Made by a program: the position numbers and the translations under genes. DNA of 64,000 bases from Massospora cicadina (Eukaryota > Entomophthoromycota > Entomophthoromycetes > Entomophthorales > Entomophthoraceae), in the NCBI GenBank assembly GCA_022478985.1, contig JAKSZP010009197.1, positions 62,001 to 126,000 of the forward strand. Reading direction: 5' to 3'. The notes below the pieces were generated by a model. That model saw only the letters and a list, made by a program, of their open reading frames with translations, was not told the origin of the DNA and did not search any database. Shown piece after piece: positions 34,601-46,941 of this stretch (within the stretch, counting starts at the first letter, position 1; the number at the start of each line of letters is the position of its first letter).

Positions 34601-37600
34601 AAATTTGAAGAATGCTACTCTTTAGAAAAGGGATAATGAAAATAGCCTTTAAAAGTAAGCTTTGTTAAAATGATAGAACCACAATTCCCAATCCAGAAGC
34701 AGGACTGAATTTATAAAAACTTCATCAAGTCCCACTAGCTTTGCCGCTAAAAATTCTAATAACATTACCATTTTTATACTTAAAACGACCTTAAGTTTTC
34801 ATTATGATTGTATTGTCACCACAACGCATGTTTTTCCTTGAAGTGGGGCTTAGGCTACTTAGAAAATCATATCTTGACACTAGGTTACAAGAAATCATAC
34901 AATTGTTTTGTCTGTAGATTATTGATCTTAATTATAACTCATCCATGTGCATAAAAATTACATAAACAGTAATCATGTCATCATAGATACTCCAAAAAAC
35001 ATAAACTTTCATTATGGCTATTTATTGGCAGATATGACAGTTAAGCGAGCTTCTTGGCTCTAGTCATCAAAATAATAATTAGTAACTCACCTTATAAGCA
35101 AAAATTATAAATTTAAAGTCACATAGTTAAAAAAAGCTACATTATCTCACAACGTATTGGCAGTGCTTAATTTAATGTTGACTATATTCTTTGATAGATC
35201 ATGGTTTAGTCACCATACTTTCCTATCTTACCACTTGACTGAAAAATAAGCGATTATAGGCACACATCTTGTGGATTTTTGCATTGTTTTTTATGGAATA
35301 TGTTGTTGTATCTCAAAGGGGGTGGGGTAAATGAGGGTTCTGATGCTTTGGGTTTAGAGAAGTTCTACCAGTCAATGGAATGCATAACCGGTGCATGAGA
35401 TTCAGTCTAAAGGGTATGACATCATATAACCTTACCTGTCATTAAAAAAGGGAAAAATTAATATATAAAATAATAAAAAATCAGGTCAAGTTATTTTATA
35501 TCATTTTTAGTATACTAGCAATGAAACCCACTTGAGCACCATTGGCAATGCACACAATCATCAGGTACTCTAAAATCTATTCATTGATGGATGCTTCTTA
35601 TAAATTTGGGTGTCAACTCATTGTAATATCTTGAAAGCTCAAACATGTTTTGTGGCATGCGTAAGTTTACCCTATTCAAGCAGGCGTAAAATGCCTCAGA
35701 GTGCAACTTGTGAAAAACGAGATTCTGGGTTACTAAGTAAGAGTTATTTAGACTGAACGTATCTCGCATTAAACAGCTGCTTTAGGTGGCAACTGCCATG
35801 TATTTATGACTTGAGCTATTAAGCATTGCACAAATTGAATTTGTTTACTTTGGGCAGTGTAAAATAGAATTGGATTTTTCTTGATAATTTCAAGTGTTTT
35901 ACTCATGTCAGAAATGGTTAAATTGTCACATGAATTTTTCTCAGATAAACATTCAATCATTGGTTGGACAAAGTTTATATGGGCACTGTTATAGTGACTT
36001 AGCAAAAATGGAAGGGTAAAGAGCTGTACATTTTTTCAGTTCAGCACAGTTGAATCCCGCGGTGCCAAATTATTCCTTTTTAAGTTTGATTCCAAATTGA
36101 AACCTGGCGGCCATTATTGGAAGATAAATAGAGAATGGTGCCCCTTTATTGATGATTACCAAAACCTAGAACTTTGCCACAGTAATGGTGAAGTAAGTAT
36201 ATAAAAAGGAGTTCCAGTCTTCTATTATATGAACATCCCTAGGGCCTTCTGAATCTAGATGATGCGCAAAGTCATCAACTTTGCGGTTTGTTCTTCATGA
36301 TTGTGTATACTTAAAGAACCACGTTTTTTTCTTTTCTGGGAGGTGCGACAGTGAAGGAGCTCTGTTGATTTGAGGGTATCACTATGATGGACTCTCTCCA
36401 CTGCTAGTACCCCTGGGTTGTGACTTGTATTAGTTGTAAGTTAGTCTCTAATGCATGCCAATTGTCTTAGAGCACATAATATGGCAGATGATCAGGAGAG
36501 GGGTCAGAATCAACATGAAAGATTTCTAAATAACCATATGAGAGGGATTTGGCATTAATAGTAGAAGAGAAGTACTTTTACAAAAAGGCTTGTATTAACA
36601 GCTGGGAAATATATGGTTTTATATGTTGCAGTTTCTTCAATCCTGGTTACTTCTCTTAGTTACAAGAGAGTTAGTGCGGCATATGTAAAGTTGTTGGCCA
36701 TATAAATTGTATATGTTTGAGATTACGGTATTTAATAAGGAAAGACTTGTCACTTTGGTGTGGGACTAGTCTAATTATGTCATCAAAAGTTTAAAGTACA
36801 TCTCCTACTCCACCCATTCTTTTCCCCTTGTCATTGGTCAATTGTTGCTCCATGCATGCTCTTTGTTTCTTGAGACAAATTCAACACCTAGTGACACCTT
36901 TTTTAAGCAGTGAAAGTTTACATGTGAGTTTTAAAATCCTAGAACAACTTCTGGATTTCTAGGCTTGAAGATCTTAGATTATGTTTAGGTCTGATGAGGC
37001 GATCAGTGCGCTGATTGGAACACTAGATTTTAAACCTGAGTTTGAGGGCTAAAATGTAGTGGTGAATCACCATAGATAGTCAGCGATCATGGCACAGGTA
37101 TTTTACCATTTATAATAGGTGCCATCGTTCTGTTGAGCTCTTAGTTCAGCTTTATGACCAAGGTCATGGCCATACTCACGTTTGCTTTAGACTAAATTAC
37201 AGCAACTATTAACTCAAGGGCTTCTTTGAAAACCTGATCAAAAAATTCAAGGAAGGGTTTTGTGGCGTCAGAAGCTTTTAGTGAGGAATTAGCCTTGAAT
37301 TAGACTATACTATATGTCTCCTCAAATAGTTTCAGCACAGACTTTTTGACTTCCTGTAGAAAAATGGGACCGTCCTTCAATTGACAGGTGACCTATTTTA
37401 ACATTCAACATTAAGGGTAGAGATTAGTAGTATCACCCTGTGCTGCTCCAGCACTTCTGTAATAAACTTAACTTGTCTTTAGAATCCATATTTATTCTAA
37501 TCCAAGTTGATATAAATTTTGCTACTTGAAACGCTTAACCCCTACTGAGCTGTGCAACCTCAGGCAAGTGGTCTCACATCTAGTTATGGGAATGCTAGAT

Positions 37601-39549
37601 TAGATTGCATCATCGTATATATGGATTTTGTGGTGAGTACACATGGGACCACACCAGGGAAAATGAATTACTCATCTTCAGAACTGGTGATATTTATAAA
37701 GTCATGTCCTTTTCTGTCCTGAGTTGTAGGAGAATTTCTGAAAGTACTGTCTCCCAGTTTCACTATACAAGCATCGCAGTTACATCAAATCTATATTAGT
37801 TTGTACACAATTGGTGGGTTTTACAACAGTGATTCCTCTCAATCTCTGATTCTCCTTTCAGGTGATGTATCTGACTTAGAGCATCATCCATTTAATTATG
37901 GTTAAATTGGTTTCATATTCTGTCACGGATTATGCCATAAAAAGTAGTAATTGCTCTTATAAATTGGTATTTTTGATGGCTTTGTTATAAAAACAGTCTG
38001 GGTGGTCTGAGCTATCTGAGTAGGAGGCATTTTTAAAAATGTCCACAAATGCACAGGTCTTTATGAAACATATAATATCAACTAAACCTACCATAAGGTA
38101 GCGCAGGCGGTTTTAAAAATCAGAGTTGTTTTTCAAGACAAATTGTGCGAGTAAGCACCTCTAGAAATATGAGATATTATTATTGTCCAAGTGAGTCATA
38201 AGAGAAGTAGTGGGTGTATTAGGGGCCTATGTAGTAATCACAACTATAATATCTTTGGCATATTGGCGCCCAAGGTTTTATGTCCACTAATGCAATATGA
38301 TAACAATGTAAGAATTGCTACCCTTTGTTATTATAATGATGGGAAAGTAAACACAATAAAAGCTATCTTTAGTTGAACGTTAATATCACACTGCCTGGTC
38401 AAGTCCCATGATTGAAATCTAAACACTCACTAAATTTCGCCAGCTTTGCCGCTGATGCTTCTTATACCATCATTTTTTCCCCTTGGGATGTCCTTGAATT
38501 GGCGTTGACATTTAATTGCTGCCATGGTGTAGTTATTACATTGGGATTAAACCTAGGCTACCTAGCCAATCACCGTCTCAATACTAGGCATTTGCAAAGA
38601 ATATCATTTTTTTGTCTATGGCTTATTGTTATTGTTTTTGACTAGGTCATTTGTATAAAAATATTCAATTATATAATAGAGCCATCATGGAAACACCAAA
38701 CAAGCCATCAACATATTTTTTAAATTATCAACAGTTTCAACAGTCAAGCGTACTCTTTGATCATAATTATTGTATATGATGTAGTACTTGCCATTGAAGT
38801 GTTAAACTAATTTTAAGTCATATAATTATGATAAATTCTATTACACCAGTGACAGAATTAAAAAATTTTAAGTTATCTTAATGTAAGTGAGGCTTACTTT
38901 TTAACACCAATTTTTAACACTTGTCAAAGGCAATTGATGATTATAAAAAATCTTCAGACTAGAAGTGTCAAAAGCAAATGACTTTAAGGAAGGGTACATA
39001 ATCGTGGTTATTACTTGGGACTTAAAATAAAAAATACATTATAAAAAGCTAGCATGAAAGTACTCCAGCCATATATGTGATAACAGACCTAAGTAAATTG
39101 TGCCTTCCAGATAAAGCTCCTTTACCACTTAAGACATCAAAATATTCTTTATGTTTATCAACTGTATTTAGTTTAAGGGCCTTATTCCTTAATCACCTGA
39201 ACCTATCATTGTGGACAAGTCTCAGTATGAGAGTTGCCTGAAATCTTAGCTTTAAGAATCTTTGCCGCACCAGCTTGTACCTGGCGTCCTGGAAGTGCTA
39301 GCATCTTATAAAAATAGATGAATTAGCACTAAAAGGCAAGACAACTTCAAAGATCTTGCAAAGAATTACACATAGCTAATCATTGTGCTCCACGTCCTCC
39401 CAAGGGCGTATTCCAATCCTCAATATCATATTATCATGAAGCTCAAGAATGCGCCTTGGCTCAAGTACCCAAAATGGGATAGCACTTTCCTCAAAGGAAA
39501 GAGTAATGAAAGTCCAGGGAGAACCCCTCCACTTGAGCCATGCAAATAC
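34601..39549. other. Five kilobases without a recognised element
   Basis: No LTR pair and no reverse transcriptase or integrase motif was found. Two patches look mildly coding on the minus strand: 36005-35581 (two abutting frames) and about 37430-37080 (LKDGPIFLQEVKKSVLKLFE, then KPFLEFFDQVFKEALELIVA), the latter helical and Gag-like in character. The plus frame 38412-38645 is hydrophobic and unrecognised. The rest is AT-rich with nothing seen. Confidence 0.4.
35581..36005 (-). other. Two abutting open frames of 78 and 62 codons, unknown
   Basis: The first frame ends in TAA and the second starts at the overlapping ATG (TAATG at 35771-35767), the arrangement used for reinitiation in some bicistronic elements. 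The first frame may start at a TTG, so its start is doubtful. The peptides (IECLSEKNSCDNLTISDMSK and NNSYLVTQNLVFHKLHSEAF) match nothing I know. They may be one broken gene or chance frames. Confidence 0.25.
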
Positions 39550-40035
39550 TATTAATGGAGTTCGTTAAGGCGGACAAAGGACCTATCAAAGATCAAAGAA
39601 ATGAGCGGTTTGGATAGACTCCTCTAAAATTAATTCTTAACAACACAAATTAAATGTAACTTTAATAATTGAGGACCCATATAGGCAAGATATAATCGAG
39701 GGGATTCAGGAATTGCACTAAGATATGATTATGATGGGGCATCAATTGATGAACTTGGTGAAACTGTATCCCAAATTTCAAGGTCGATGATTTTAAAGAG
39801 TCAGAACAATGTAAACATGACAATCCAGATGTTGACATAGGAAGATGACCATTGCTCAGCCTTCCTAATAGAAAATTGTATATAATGATTAAGAAGGACC
39901 TGATGCTCTTTACGCCATAAGCTCCCACATATCATATAGATATTGAGAAAGTTTAACCTTTTGAATTTAGTTTTTAGATTCTTTACTAAAAAAATTTTAG
40001 CATATATTTTTTAAGGTCCTTTTTTATTATTTATA
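39550..40035 (+). repeat. E3 left LTR, first part
   Basis: This matches 46942-47400 in order: aaatgagcggtttgga / tgatgagcagtttgaa, acaatccagatgttgacat / acaatccagatatcaatgg, attaagaaggacc / attaagaagggcc, and tttagattctttact / tttaaaaattctttact. The start is approximate. Confidence 0.6.
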
Positions 40036-41000
40036 AATTTAAGTCTTGAAAGACAACTCCTGCAGCTTAATCAGGAGGAATTTTTGTCCCATACCCTGAA
40101 GGGGAGGATGCCAGAGGACGTCCCTTTTGTCACCATGGCAACTTAGCTCATGTGGTAGGTTAGTGGTGGGTGGCGCATACCCTTAAAAATTACATCATTC
40201 CCCATGCCTACCCATGAGTTGTTCCAGAATATTTGGGGTGTGTTTTGGGAAGTGGCGGTGGCTAGGGGCTATCAACAGCAGAGAGTTGGCAATAATACTT
40301 TTTTCTCACAAGGGTTATCTCTGCCATTTTGAAATCTCTAATTAATTCAATTTAATACTTGGAAAAAATAAATTGCTTAAGTCAATTTTGAGCTTTGAAA
40401 TCCTCAATCGCCATTCTTTGTCACTGGCAATCATGAGCCCATCCTTGATAGGTATGGGTACAAAAAACTCACTACTCAATGGGACTGGCCATATGTGGCC
40501 TGGCCATGGGTTCACCCATTCGCCCACATGACAAAGCGTATCAAATCTGCCAAATGGAATCACGCTGGGAGGTATAATTTGTAAGAATATAAAACCTAGG
40601 CCGGCTGGACAGGCTGGTTTGATATAGTGACAAAAAGATTTTAATGTTGATCCACCATAGTTGAGTTTCATAAATAATACTAGTGGTGAATGCAATTCTT
40701 TCTTTTCTATTTTTTGTGAGTTTATAAGACAACTTACCCTGAAAGGTTCTGCTGTCACTCCATTTTTCCCTTTCCGCCCTTTAGTTCCAATAAAATATAT
40801 TCTTAAAAATAAAATTTTATTTGTGAATTTAAGAAGACCACCAGACATTTATAAACTATTATTGTAGGTTTTGTGGATGTCCGGATAGTGCTCGCGGCTG
40901 CCCTAGTATTTTTTCATCCCACAATATAGATAACTGTAAATGAGGTTCCTGACTGGTGTTCTGTGTAGTAGCTCACCTTGAGTTCCAGGCCAGTCTTATT
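40036..41000 (-). mobile_element. Insert B: about 1 kb insertion in the E3 left LTR, with a 168-codon open frame
   Basis: The left E3 LTR is about 1 kb longer than the right one, and the extra sequence lies here. It contains the open frame 40848-40342. The exact ends could not be fixed, and no target duplication or poly(A) tail was found. The insert shares a protein motif with insert C. Confidence 0.5.
40342..40848 (-). CDS. Unidentified 168-codon open frame in insert B
   Basis: This is the longest open frame outside the E5 gag region, in surroundings where frames break every few dozen codons. It starts at an ATG preceded directly by an in-frame TAA and ends at TAG/TAA near 40342. Residues 21-30 are basic and Gly-rich (GTKGRKGKNG). 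Residues 102-131 hold F-D-T-L-C-H-V-G-E...W-P-G-H..P...S-S-E-F-F-V-P (40545-40456), which aligns with insert C at 59647-59730. No signal peptide, zinc finger or nucleic-acid enzyme motif is evident, and I do not recognise the family. It may be a recently inserted gene copy, or a chance frame helped by the shared motif region. Confidence 0.4.
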   Translation of the reverse strand: MSGGLLKFTNKILFLRIYFIGTKGRKGKNGVTAEPFRVSCLINSQKIEKKELHSPLVLFMKLNYGGSTLKSFCHYIKPACPAGLGFIFLQIIPPSVIPFGRFDTLCHVGEWVNPWPGHIWPVPLSSEFFVPIPIKDGLMIASDKEWRLRISKLKIDLSNLFFPSIKLN

Positions 41001-41214
41001 ATTATCTTCACGCTCAATGAAAACAATAACAAAAGTAGAGTGAGACAGGGTAGTTATCAAAGACCCTACTGAAAGTCTAAATGTTTTGCTACGCCCTTCA
41101 GAAGCCTTTCTGTAACTAGAGTGTCATACCAAAAGGAATATAGACTCTCCAACAGGACATCTCTGGGCAATAAAAAAATCAACTATCTGCTTTCACTATA
41201 ACAGTGAAGATAAG
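41001..41214 (+). repeat. E3 left LTR, end part
   Basis: caggacatctctgggcaataaaaaaatc (about 41153-41180) matches caggacacctctgggaaaccaaaag (47549-47574) in the right LTR; the primer-binding site follows in both. Confidence 0.55.
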
Positions 41215-41216
41215 AT

Positions 41217-41234
41217 TCGTGCTCACTACAGGGG
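41217..41234 (+). promoter_or_regulatory. E3 primer-binding site
   Basis: TCGTGCTCACTACAGGGG differs at one base from TGGTGCTCACTACAGGGG of E4. It directly follows the left LTR. Confidence 0.7.
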
Positions 41235-43000
41235 GACCTGAGTTGTTACCAGTTATAGAGTCAATAACTAAATGGACAATAAGTCCAGCAAAAAATCCCC
41301 CCTCTAATGTGCTGGAAAGTATCACCAGATTGTTTAATATAACAAAAAGGAAATTTCACTCGTATAAACTGAAGATTTGGTGTTCTGGTCCACCTTTGAG
41401 TTCAGCTTGCCCATTCCAGAACGTAATGAATATTGTCTTAAGTATGAAAACACCAGCAATTGCATCTGACAGCTCATGGTTAAAATCTACTTGACTGAAG
41501 GCCAATCCAGATGCTCATAAGACACGGCGGTACCTTACTACACGCAAAATATTTATGGTTCAGTTACCCTGGCATTAACAAGTTAGCTAATGAGGTGAGA
41601 CCCCACCTTCGCCTTTTTGAACAACCATTTCTTCATCACATTCTTCAGTTATTAAGCTGCATCATTAGGAGGTGTTATGACAATTAGGATTAATGCATAA
41701 CCTTAGCTCCTACTTTTTAATTTTATAAGTCTGCATCTATGTTTGCTGAGATGACTGTGAGGCAATTCATTACAGCTATTGCCTCACTATTAATTCTCAA
41801 AATCAGATCGCCCTATTGGGCTCTAGAATTTTGAGATACACGGATAACCAACTATCTCAATATCAACAAGGTGTAGTAGCCAAAGTACGCAAATATGAGA
41901 AGCAAAAAGTCATCCAAAAAGCCATTCATATGCAGAACCTAAAAGTCATCCTTAGTGCAATGCCTGAACCAAGTGAAAGCATTGATAAAAAACTGCAACA
42001 GCAATTCCAGGACCTACCCAGTGCCTCAGGGTCAAAGGGCCTGAGGGTCCTCGCGGGCCTAAAGAGCCTTAAGGGCCTTGGGGCACCACCAGAGCTTATG
42101 GTTCTAATGAGTCTTGAGGTTCTAAAGGGCTAAGAATGCCCAGTGGCTCTGATATGGTAGAAGAGCCTTTGGGCCCCACTAACTGACATGGGACCCTTTG
42201 GGTTTACTTTCCACATGCCAAGGGTTCTGACAATCCTTGGAGAAGTTAAATATGAATGAAGATTAAATTTTTCATAAGACATGGAGCAAGTCTCCCAAAG
42301 ATGCGGTGTTCTCCACAATATTCATCATATCAACCATAATTACATTGGAGGCACTAAAAGAGGAGAGGGAGATTATGCATTTACAAAGGCCACCAATAAA
42401 AGTCTCAATCAGATAGGACAAACTTGTACTGACCTTGGAATGTATGTCAGCAACTATGAAGCCAGGACTTCAGCTCTAAAAGTTCAGATGAGCATAAGGT
42501 TGGTACAGCCGCCCTTAACGATTCAGAAATGAACTACAAGATGACTTGGAGAAATAAGAAGACAAATAGAAAGATGAACCCCCATGATTAAGTAGAGACA
42601 GTGTGCTCTGAGATAAGCTATAATGTTGAGCTGATCGTAAACAATCTTTCTGCTCCTTCAAATTTTTTATATGTAATTTTTGTTTTAAAGAGAGGTTCAC
42701 ATCAGTCAGGAAAGATTGCGTCATCCTTGAATGCTAACACGAGTGTGATAAAGGTCACTGAAAGGAAGAGAGAAAAGCACATCCATCTTTGTTCTGCGGA
42801 GAGGCCATAGAGATTATGACCCCTCAACTGTGTGGCTGTCAAACCTGGGAGCCTGAAAAAACGCCTAAATCTAGGAGATTGGGAGTGATCAACCACTTCT
42901 CAAATCAGAAACATGACTTCACGGTGATACGCTAAATAGAAGGAAAGTCCTGTTGACTTCTATAGAAATTTGTGAGCCAGCATTAAACCATTTATTATTA
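41235..43000 (+). pseudogene. E3 gag remnant with collagen-like tract
   Basis: A 105-codon frame at 41816-42133 holds a coil-like N-terminal half (QYQQGVVAKVRKYEKQKVIQ to KKLQQQFQDL). In the neighbouring frame a collagen-like tract follows at about 42028-42120 (VKGPEGPRGPKEP, then broken G-x-x repeats, continuing to 42200 as GSDMVEEPLGP). This is the same coil-then-collagen order as in E1. Further pieces at 42281-42532 and 42601-42810 are in mixed frames. No zinc knuckle was found. Confidence 0.55.
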
Positions 43001-44600
43001 TTAATTGTATTACTATTAGAAAATACCATTAATGCAGTCATCTATGCTCTCAAGTCTTGGACTGGAGTCTAACCACGTATGATAGGACTCAAGCAGTTCT
43101 TAATGTTTATCATAAATCAAGGAGGATCTTATAATCCTGCTGATACATTAGATAAATTTTTTACCTATCATTAGCTTCCCAATAAGCCTCAGTTTACGCT
43201 ATAAAAAATGAAAAAAACATACCTATATTCTCCTAAATCAAAAGCTATCATCATAACATGGACCAATGATATAAGCGATGAGCAAAGGGAGGTGGAATGC
43301 AAACTGTTGACAAAGGGGAGGTTATCATGAATAAGATGCCTTTTTTGCTAACAATTTCACTACAATGCCTTTAACTAAATCTATTGTTATCTAAAGAATT
43401 TCCTCTGATGATAACTTATAATTAAACTTTATACTTAAGACACTAAACTTTTTAATACCATATATTGTTTTCTGACAAGTCCCCTATATCTATCACTAAG
43501 CCGCCAAAGGTTGACATACTGGTCACTCTAGTCCCCATTGAAGTTCAAAAATCCTCTCTTTTGTAATCATTTATCAGGTCCCTGGTGAATATCATTTTTT
43601 TAAAACTTTTTATTATTTCAAATTTGCTTTTAACTTGCCAAACTACATGGATTATTGAACTACTGGCCTCCCAAAAGAAAAAAGTTCTATTAGGGCCTAT
43701 TCTGCGCTCCCACTCAGGTTTGGAAAAACTTCCTTAGACACCTTGGCAACAGTCCATGACAACTGTCAGCTACAAATTTACTGGCAGGAATTTAATTTAT
43801 AAATGACTATGATGCCATAACCTATTATGCCAAAGGACACTTATCCATATATGTGACACGTTTCTCAGTAGATTTAAGACTAAAAAAGGATTGCAAGGAA
43901 CGTATATATGCTCAAACTTATTACTCAAAATGAATTTTAAAAAAATTAACTAATAAAATATCATGTTCAGGTTCCCATGTGTGACTGCCATCTTATGTGG
44001 TTTATGGAAGGAGATAAAATACCATTACACTCTCCAGAACCAAAGATAATTTATCTAAATTTTAAATCATAAACAACACCAAGGTGCACTTGAACACTCT
44101 TCTTAGTAGACTATTAGAGATAAGAGGTTTATTTACCCATCAGTGAAGTGTTCTTAACTTATCCAGGAATTCCTGATCATGCATACACTGGGCCTATTTC
44201 TGTGCTACTCGCTAATTTGACAACTGGACGCGTATGGTGGGACTCAACACCTCAATAGCATATGTACAGCGACTTCCCATTTAAAAGATTGATAATGTAT
44301 AGGAGTTTTGGATCCTCCACGACTCTGTATTAGAGTACCTCCAAAATTGGCATTAGTTGTTTTCAATTAAGAAGATTTGACTCCTGAACAATTAAAAAGG
44401 CCAAAGAGCTACTAAAGGTACACTACAACCTTTGCCCGCTTCCACATATGATTTGGCAAGATTAAAGGGGATGTGCATAATGTAAAAATATGAGTTGCAT
44501 CCTTTATCTGAGCGTGGCCTGATTGGAAGAGTAAAGTAAAAAGGCTAAGACTCTACAGAGCTAAAAGAGTTACTTGAGTTAATACTTCTGGTACCATCCT
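43001..44600 (+). pseudogene. E3 protease and pol N-terminal region, barely readable
   Basis: Position demands protease and the start of reverse transcriptase. Only weak cues remain, such as PPKVDILVTLVPIEVQK near 43500. A D-S-G active site is not seen. Confidence 0.35.
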
Positions 44601-45150
44601 AAAGCCCATGGTCATTAACCCTCTTATTTGTTAGCAAGAATGACGAAAGTCACTTAGTTGTCATGAATAACTAAAATCTTATTTTGGTAACCAAAAAAGA
44701 CAGTTATCCTTTGCCATGGATTAAAAATTGCTGCGTCTCCTAGCCAAAGCTCAGTATTTTTTTCAGTAATGGACTTTCCAAGTGGTTATTAGCGATCAAA
44801 ATATCCCAAAAATAGAGACAAATGCTTTAATCATCAAAAAGGGACTATTTGATCCAACAAGAATGCTTAAAGGGGTACGTAATACCACATCCATCTTTAA
44901 ACAAGCTATTTATGGAGTTCTGGGTGACCTGAAGTTATTGTGCATTTTATTTTAACTAAAAACAATATGGTTTCCTTCAGATTTTCAATGGGCATTTAGA
45001 ACATCTTTGTAAAGCCTATAACCGGCCAATGCAGGCCTCCCTCAAGGTCAATACTTCTATATGTTTTTTTCTACCCTTGTATGTAGTTCCTTAAGAATAA
45101 AGTCACCAAAAAAGAAATCCATTTTCTAAGGAAAAATCACTGAAATCAAA
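44601..45150 (+). pseudogene. E3 reverse transcriptase remnant
   Basis: Blocks in order, in changing frames: LVTKKDSYPLPWIKN (near 44687-44730), FFSVMDFPSGY (near 44759-44790), IIKKGLFDPTRMLKGVRNTT (44830-44890), IFKQAIYGVLGDLKLLCILF (44894-44953). The polymerase box that should follow has lost both Asp. Related to E1 and E4. Confidence 0.65.
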
Positions 45151-45730
45151 AGGCCCCTCAAAGCCTTAAGGGCACCTTAGTGTTCTTCAGAATGTTATAG
45201 TACTAAAAATAGTTCATTACTCGGTTTTCTGATCTTGCAACTGCCACTGGTCTACCTGCTCCAAATGTATGTTCCTTTGAATGAGATCCTGAGTAGGATC
45301 AAGCATTCAACCTCCTAAAGACTGCTTTATGTACCCAGTCTGTCCTCTTATATCTGAAATTTAATCAGACCTTCATGCTATATACCATCGCCAGTGATGT
45401 GGCTGTGAGGGGCATTCTGGCCCAGTTAGACGATCAGCAAGTATACTGAGCAGTGGCCGATTTCATTGAAACCCTAGCCAAGTATGAGTGTAACTACATT
45501 GTTACCAAACAAGAGGCTCAGCTGCAGTATTTAAAATAAGCATCTTTATACTTACCTATACTGAATTTTCACCATCAATTTTGCCTCAGATGGCTCCATC
45601 AAAATAAGAATTCAATTGGGAGGCTAGCTAGATGAGCTCTATGGCTACAAATTTATGAATTTACAATATTTATTGTTTGTAATACACACCATAATGTGGA
45701 TGAGTAGTTGAGGATGCCAAAAGTTGGCCA
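45151..45730 (+). pseudogene. E3 connection and RNase H remnant
   Basis: MLYTIASDVAVRGILAQLDD (about 45375-45435) is the RNase H start, then FIETLAKYECNYIVTKQEAQ. LQIYEFTIFIVCNTHHNVDE (about 45646-45705) is its end, with LRMPK after a stop. Confidence 0.6.
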
Positions 45731-46925
45731 TTCTGGTACCTAAAGAGGACCACCTGTACAATCTGGATGGTGATTTGACTAATATAAGCTGGAGACTCAA
45801 GAGACCAATAATGGATTACAATTTATGACAAAAATACTCATATAATGACAGGATGCTTTGAAATTAATTAATGGGAAATGGTTGCCTTATGCATAACCTT
45901 CCTTCAAAACAAAGTTAATCTCAAGGACATTCCAACGTAGGACATGGAGCTGTCAAGATTTATGAGTAGTTTAGAAAACAATGTTATTTGGACTGGATGA
46001 TATAATCCAAAAATGAGATAGTAGAATAGTATCTAACCAGTAAGATGCAAGATTGTTCAAGTCCCCGCTATAAACACAAACAAGAATCACTTGTTGCTAT
46101 TTAGGGTGTTCATGTTAATGTATAAGCCTTTATTCACGGGGTTTCATGGCCATCTCTATATCCTCCTTGCCATTGACCACCCTCCAAGTGGGTCTAGGCT
46201 AAAACTGTCCCTGATGCCACAACAAAGCTTCGGCCTCATTCCTTTTTTCTCCATTCTTACAAAACACAAATTTCTGAGTGTCCTAATTTCTGTCAACATG
46301 TTAAATATTATAACACAAGTATTGCAATAACTAATGTCTTTTTTCAATCTGACAACATTTCACTCCTCCTACAATTCTCAGCTAGTAAGGCAGTAGAATG
46401 AGAGAATGTTACCCTCATATTTGTTCTGCGCAAGATGGCAGCCACCAACCCCATGCAATGGATTCATTATCTGCCATCCGCCTTTCTGTCCTATTAAAAA
46501 GTTATTATCAAGTAATCAAGATGTCGCCATTTAAGATCTTTATGGAAGAAAAACCCACAATTACATAGCAGTGTCTGACTACTATACTCAACTGTTATAA
46601 AAAGCTGAATTGACCATGAGGGAACTAGCTGACGAAGTCATCATATTGAAAGCGCTTGACACCAAAGTTGATCATTAGAACTATTACAAAATGAAAAACG
46701 CGATTCACTTCTCATTAACCAGTCCTCACCACCTGCAAGATTGGAGATTTTGTCTTATTCTATCATTATGACCTTGTGACCAAAGAATTTTGGCAACTCC
46801 TAGCCAGGAATTTTGAATTCACTACAAGGATTTTTCTGAGTGTTCTATCACAGAAGTTGTCCAGTATACCACAGTCAGTTGGGCTCATGTTATGTTCCTT
46901 TGGGCCTATGTCCCCCTATGACAGG
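45731..46925 (+). pseudogene. E3 integrase remnant
   Basis: VPKEDHLYNLDGDL (about 45738-45780) matches TPNEDQLYNLIVDL of E1. GHSNVGHGAVKIYE and CYLDWM (45930-46000) are the zinc-binding end. The core lies at 46090-46450: GFHGHLYILLAIDHPP, then frame changes, then VLRKMAATNPMQWIHYLPSA (about 46420-46480), the sequence that follows the catalytic Glu. The catalytic triad is not preserved. Confidence 0.6.
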
Positions 46926-46926
46926 A

Positions 46927-46941
46927 GCTTAAGGGAGGCGC
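46927..46941 (+). promoter_or_regulatory. E3 polypurine tract
   Basis: gcttaagggaggcgc abuts the right LTR start TGTCAGAACTTGTG; compare ccttgagggagcg in E1. Confidence 0.6.

Larger units (their letters stand above)
27400..34800 (+). mobile_element. G: decayed chromovirus-type gypsy element on the plus strand
   Basis: A left LTR of the E5 family in inverted orientation, reverse transcriptase, RNase H and integrase remnants on the plus strand, and insert A (28870-30650) in the gag region. No right LTR was found, so the right edge is nominal. Decay is heavy, but the pol motifs match E5 closely. Confidence 0.55.
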
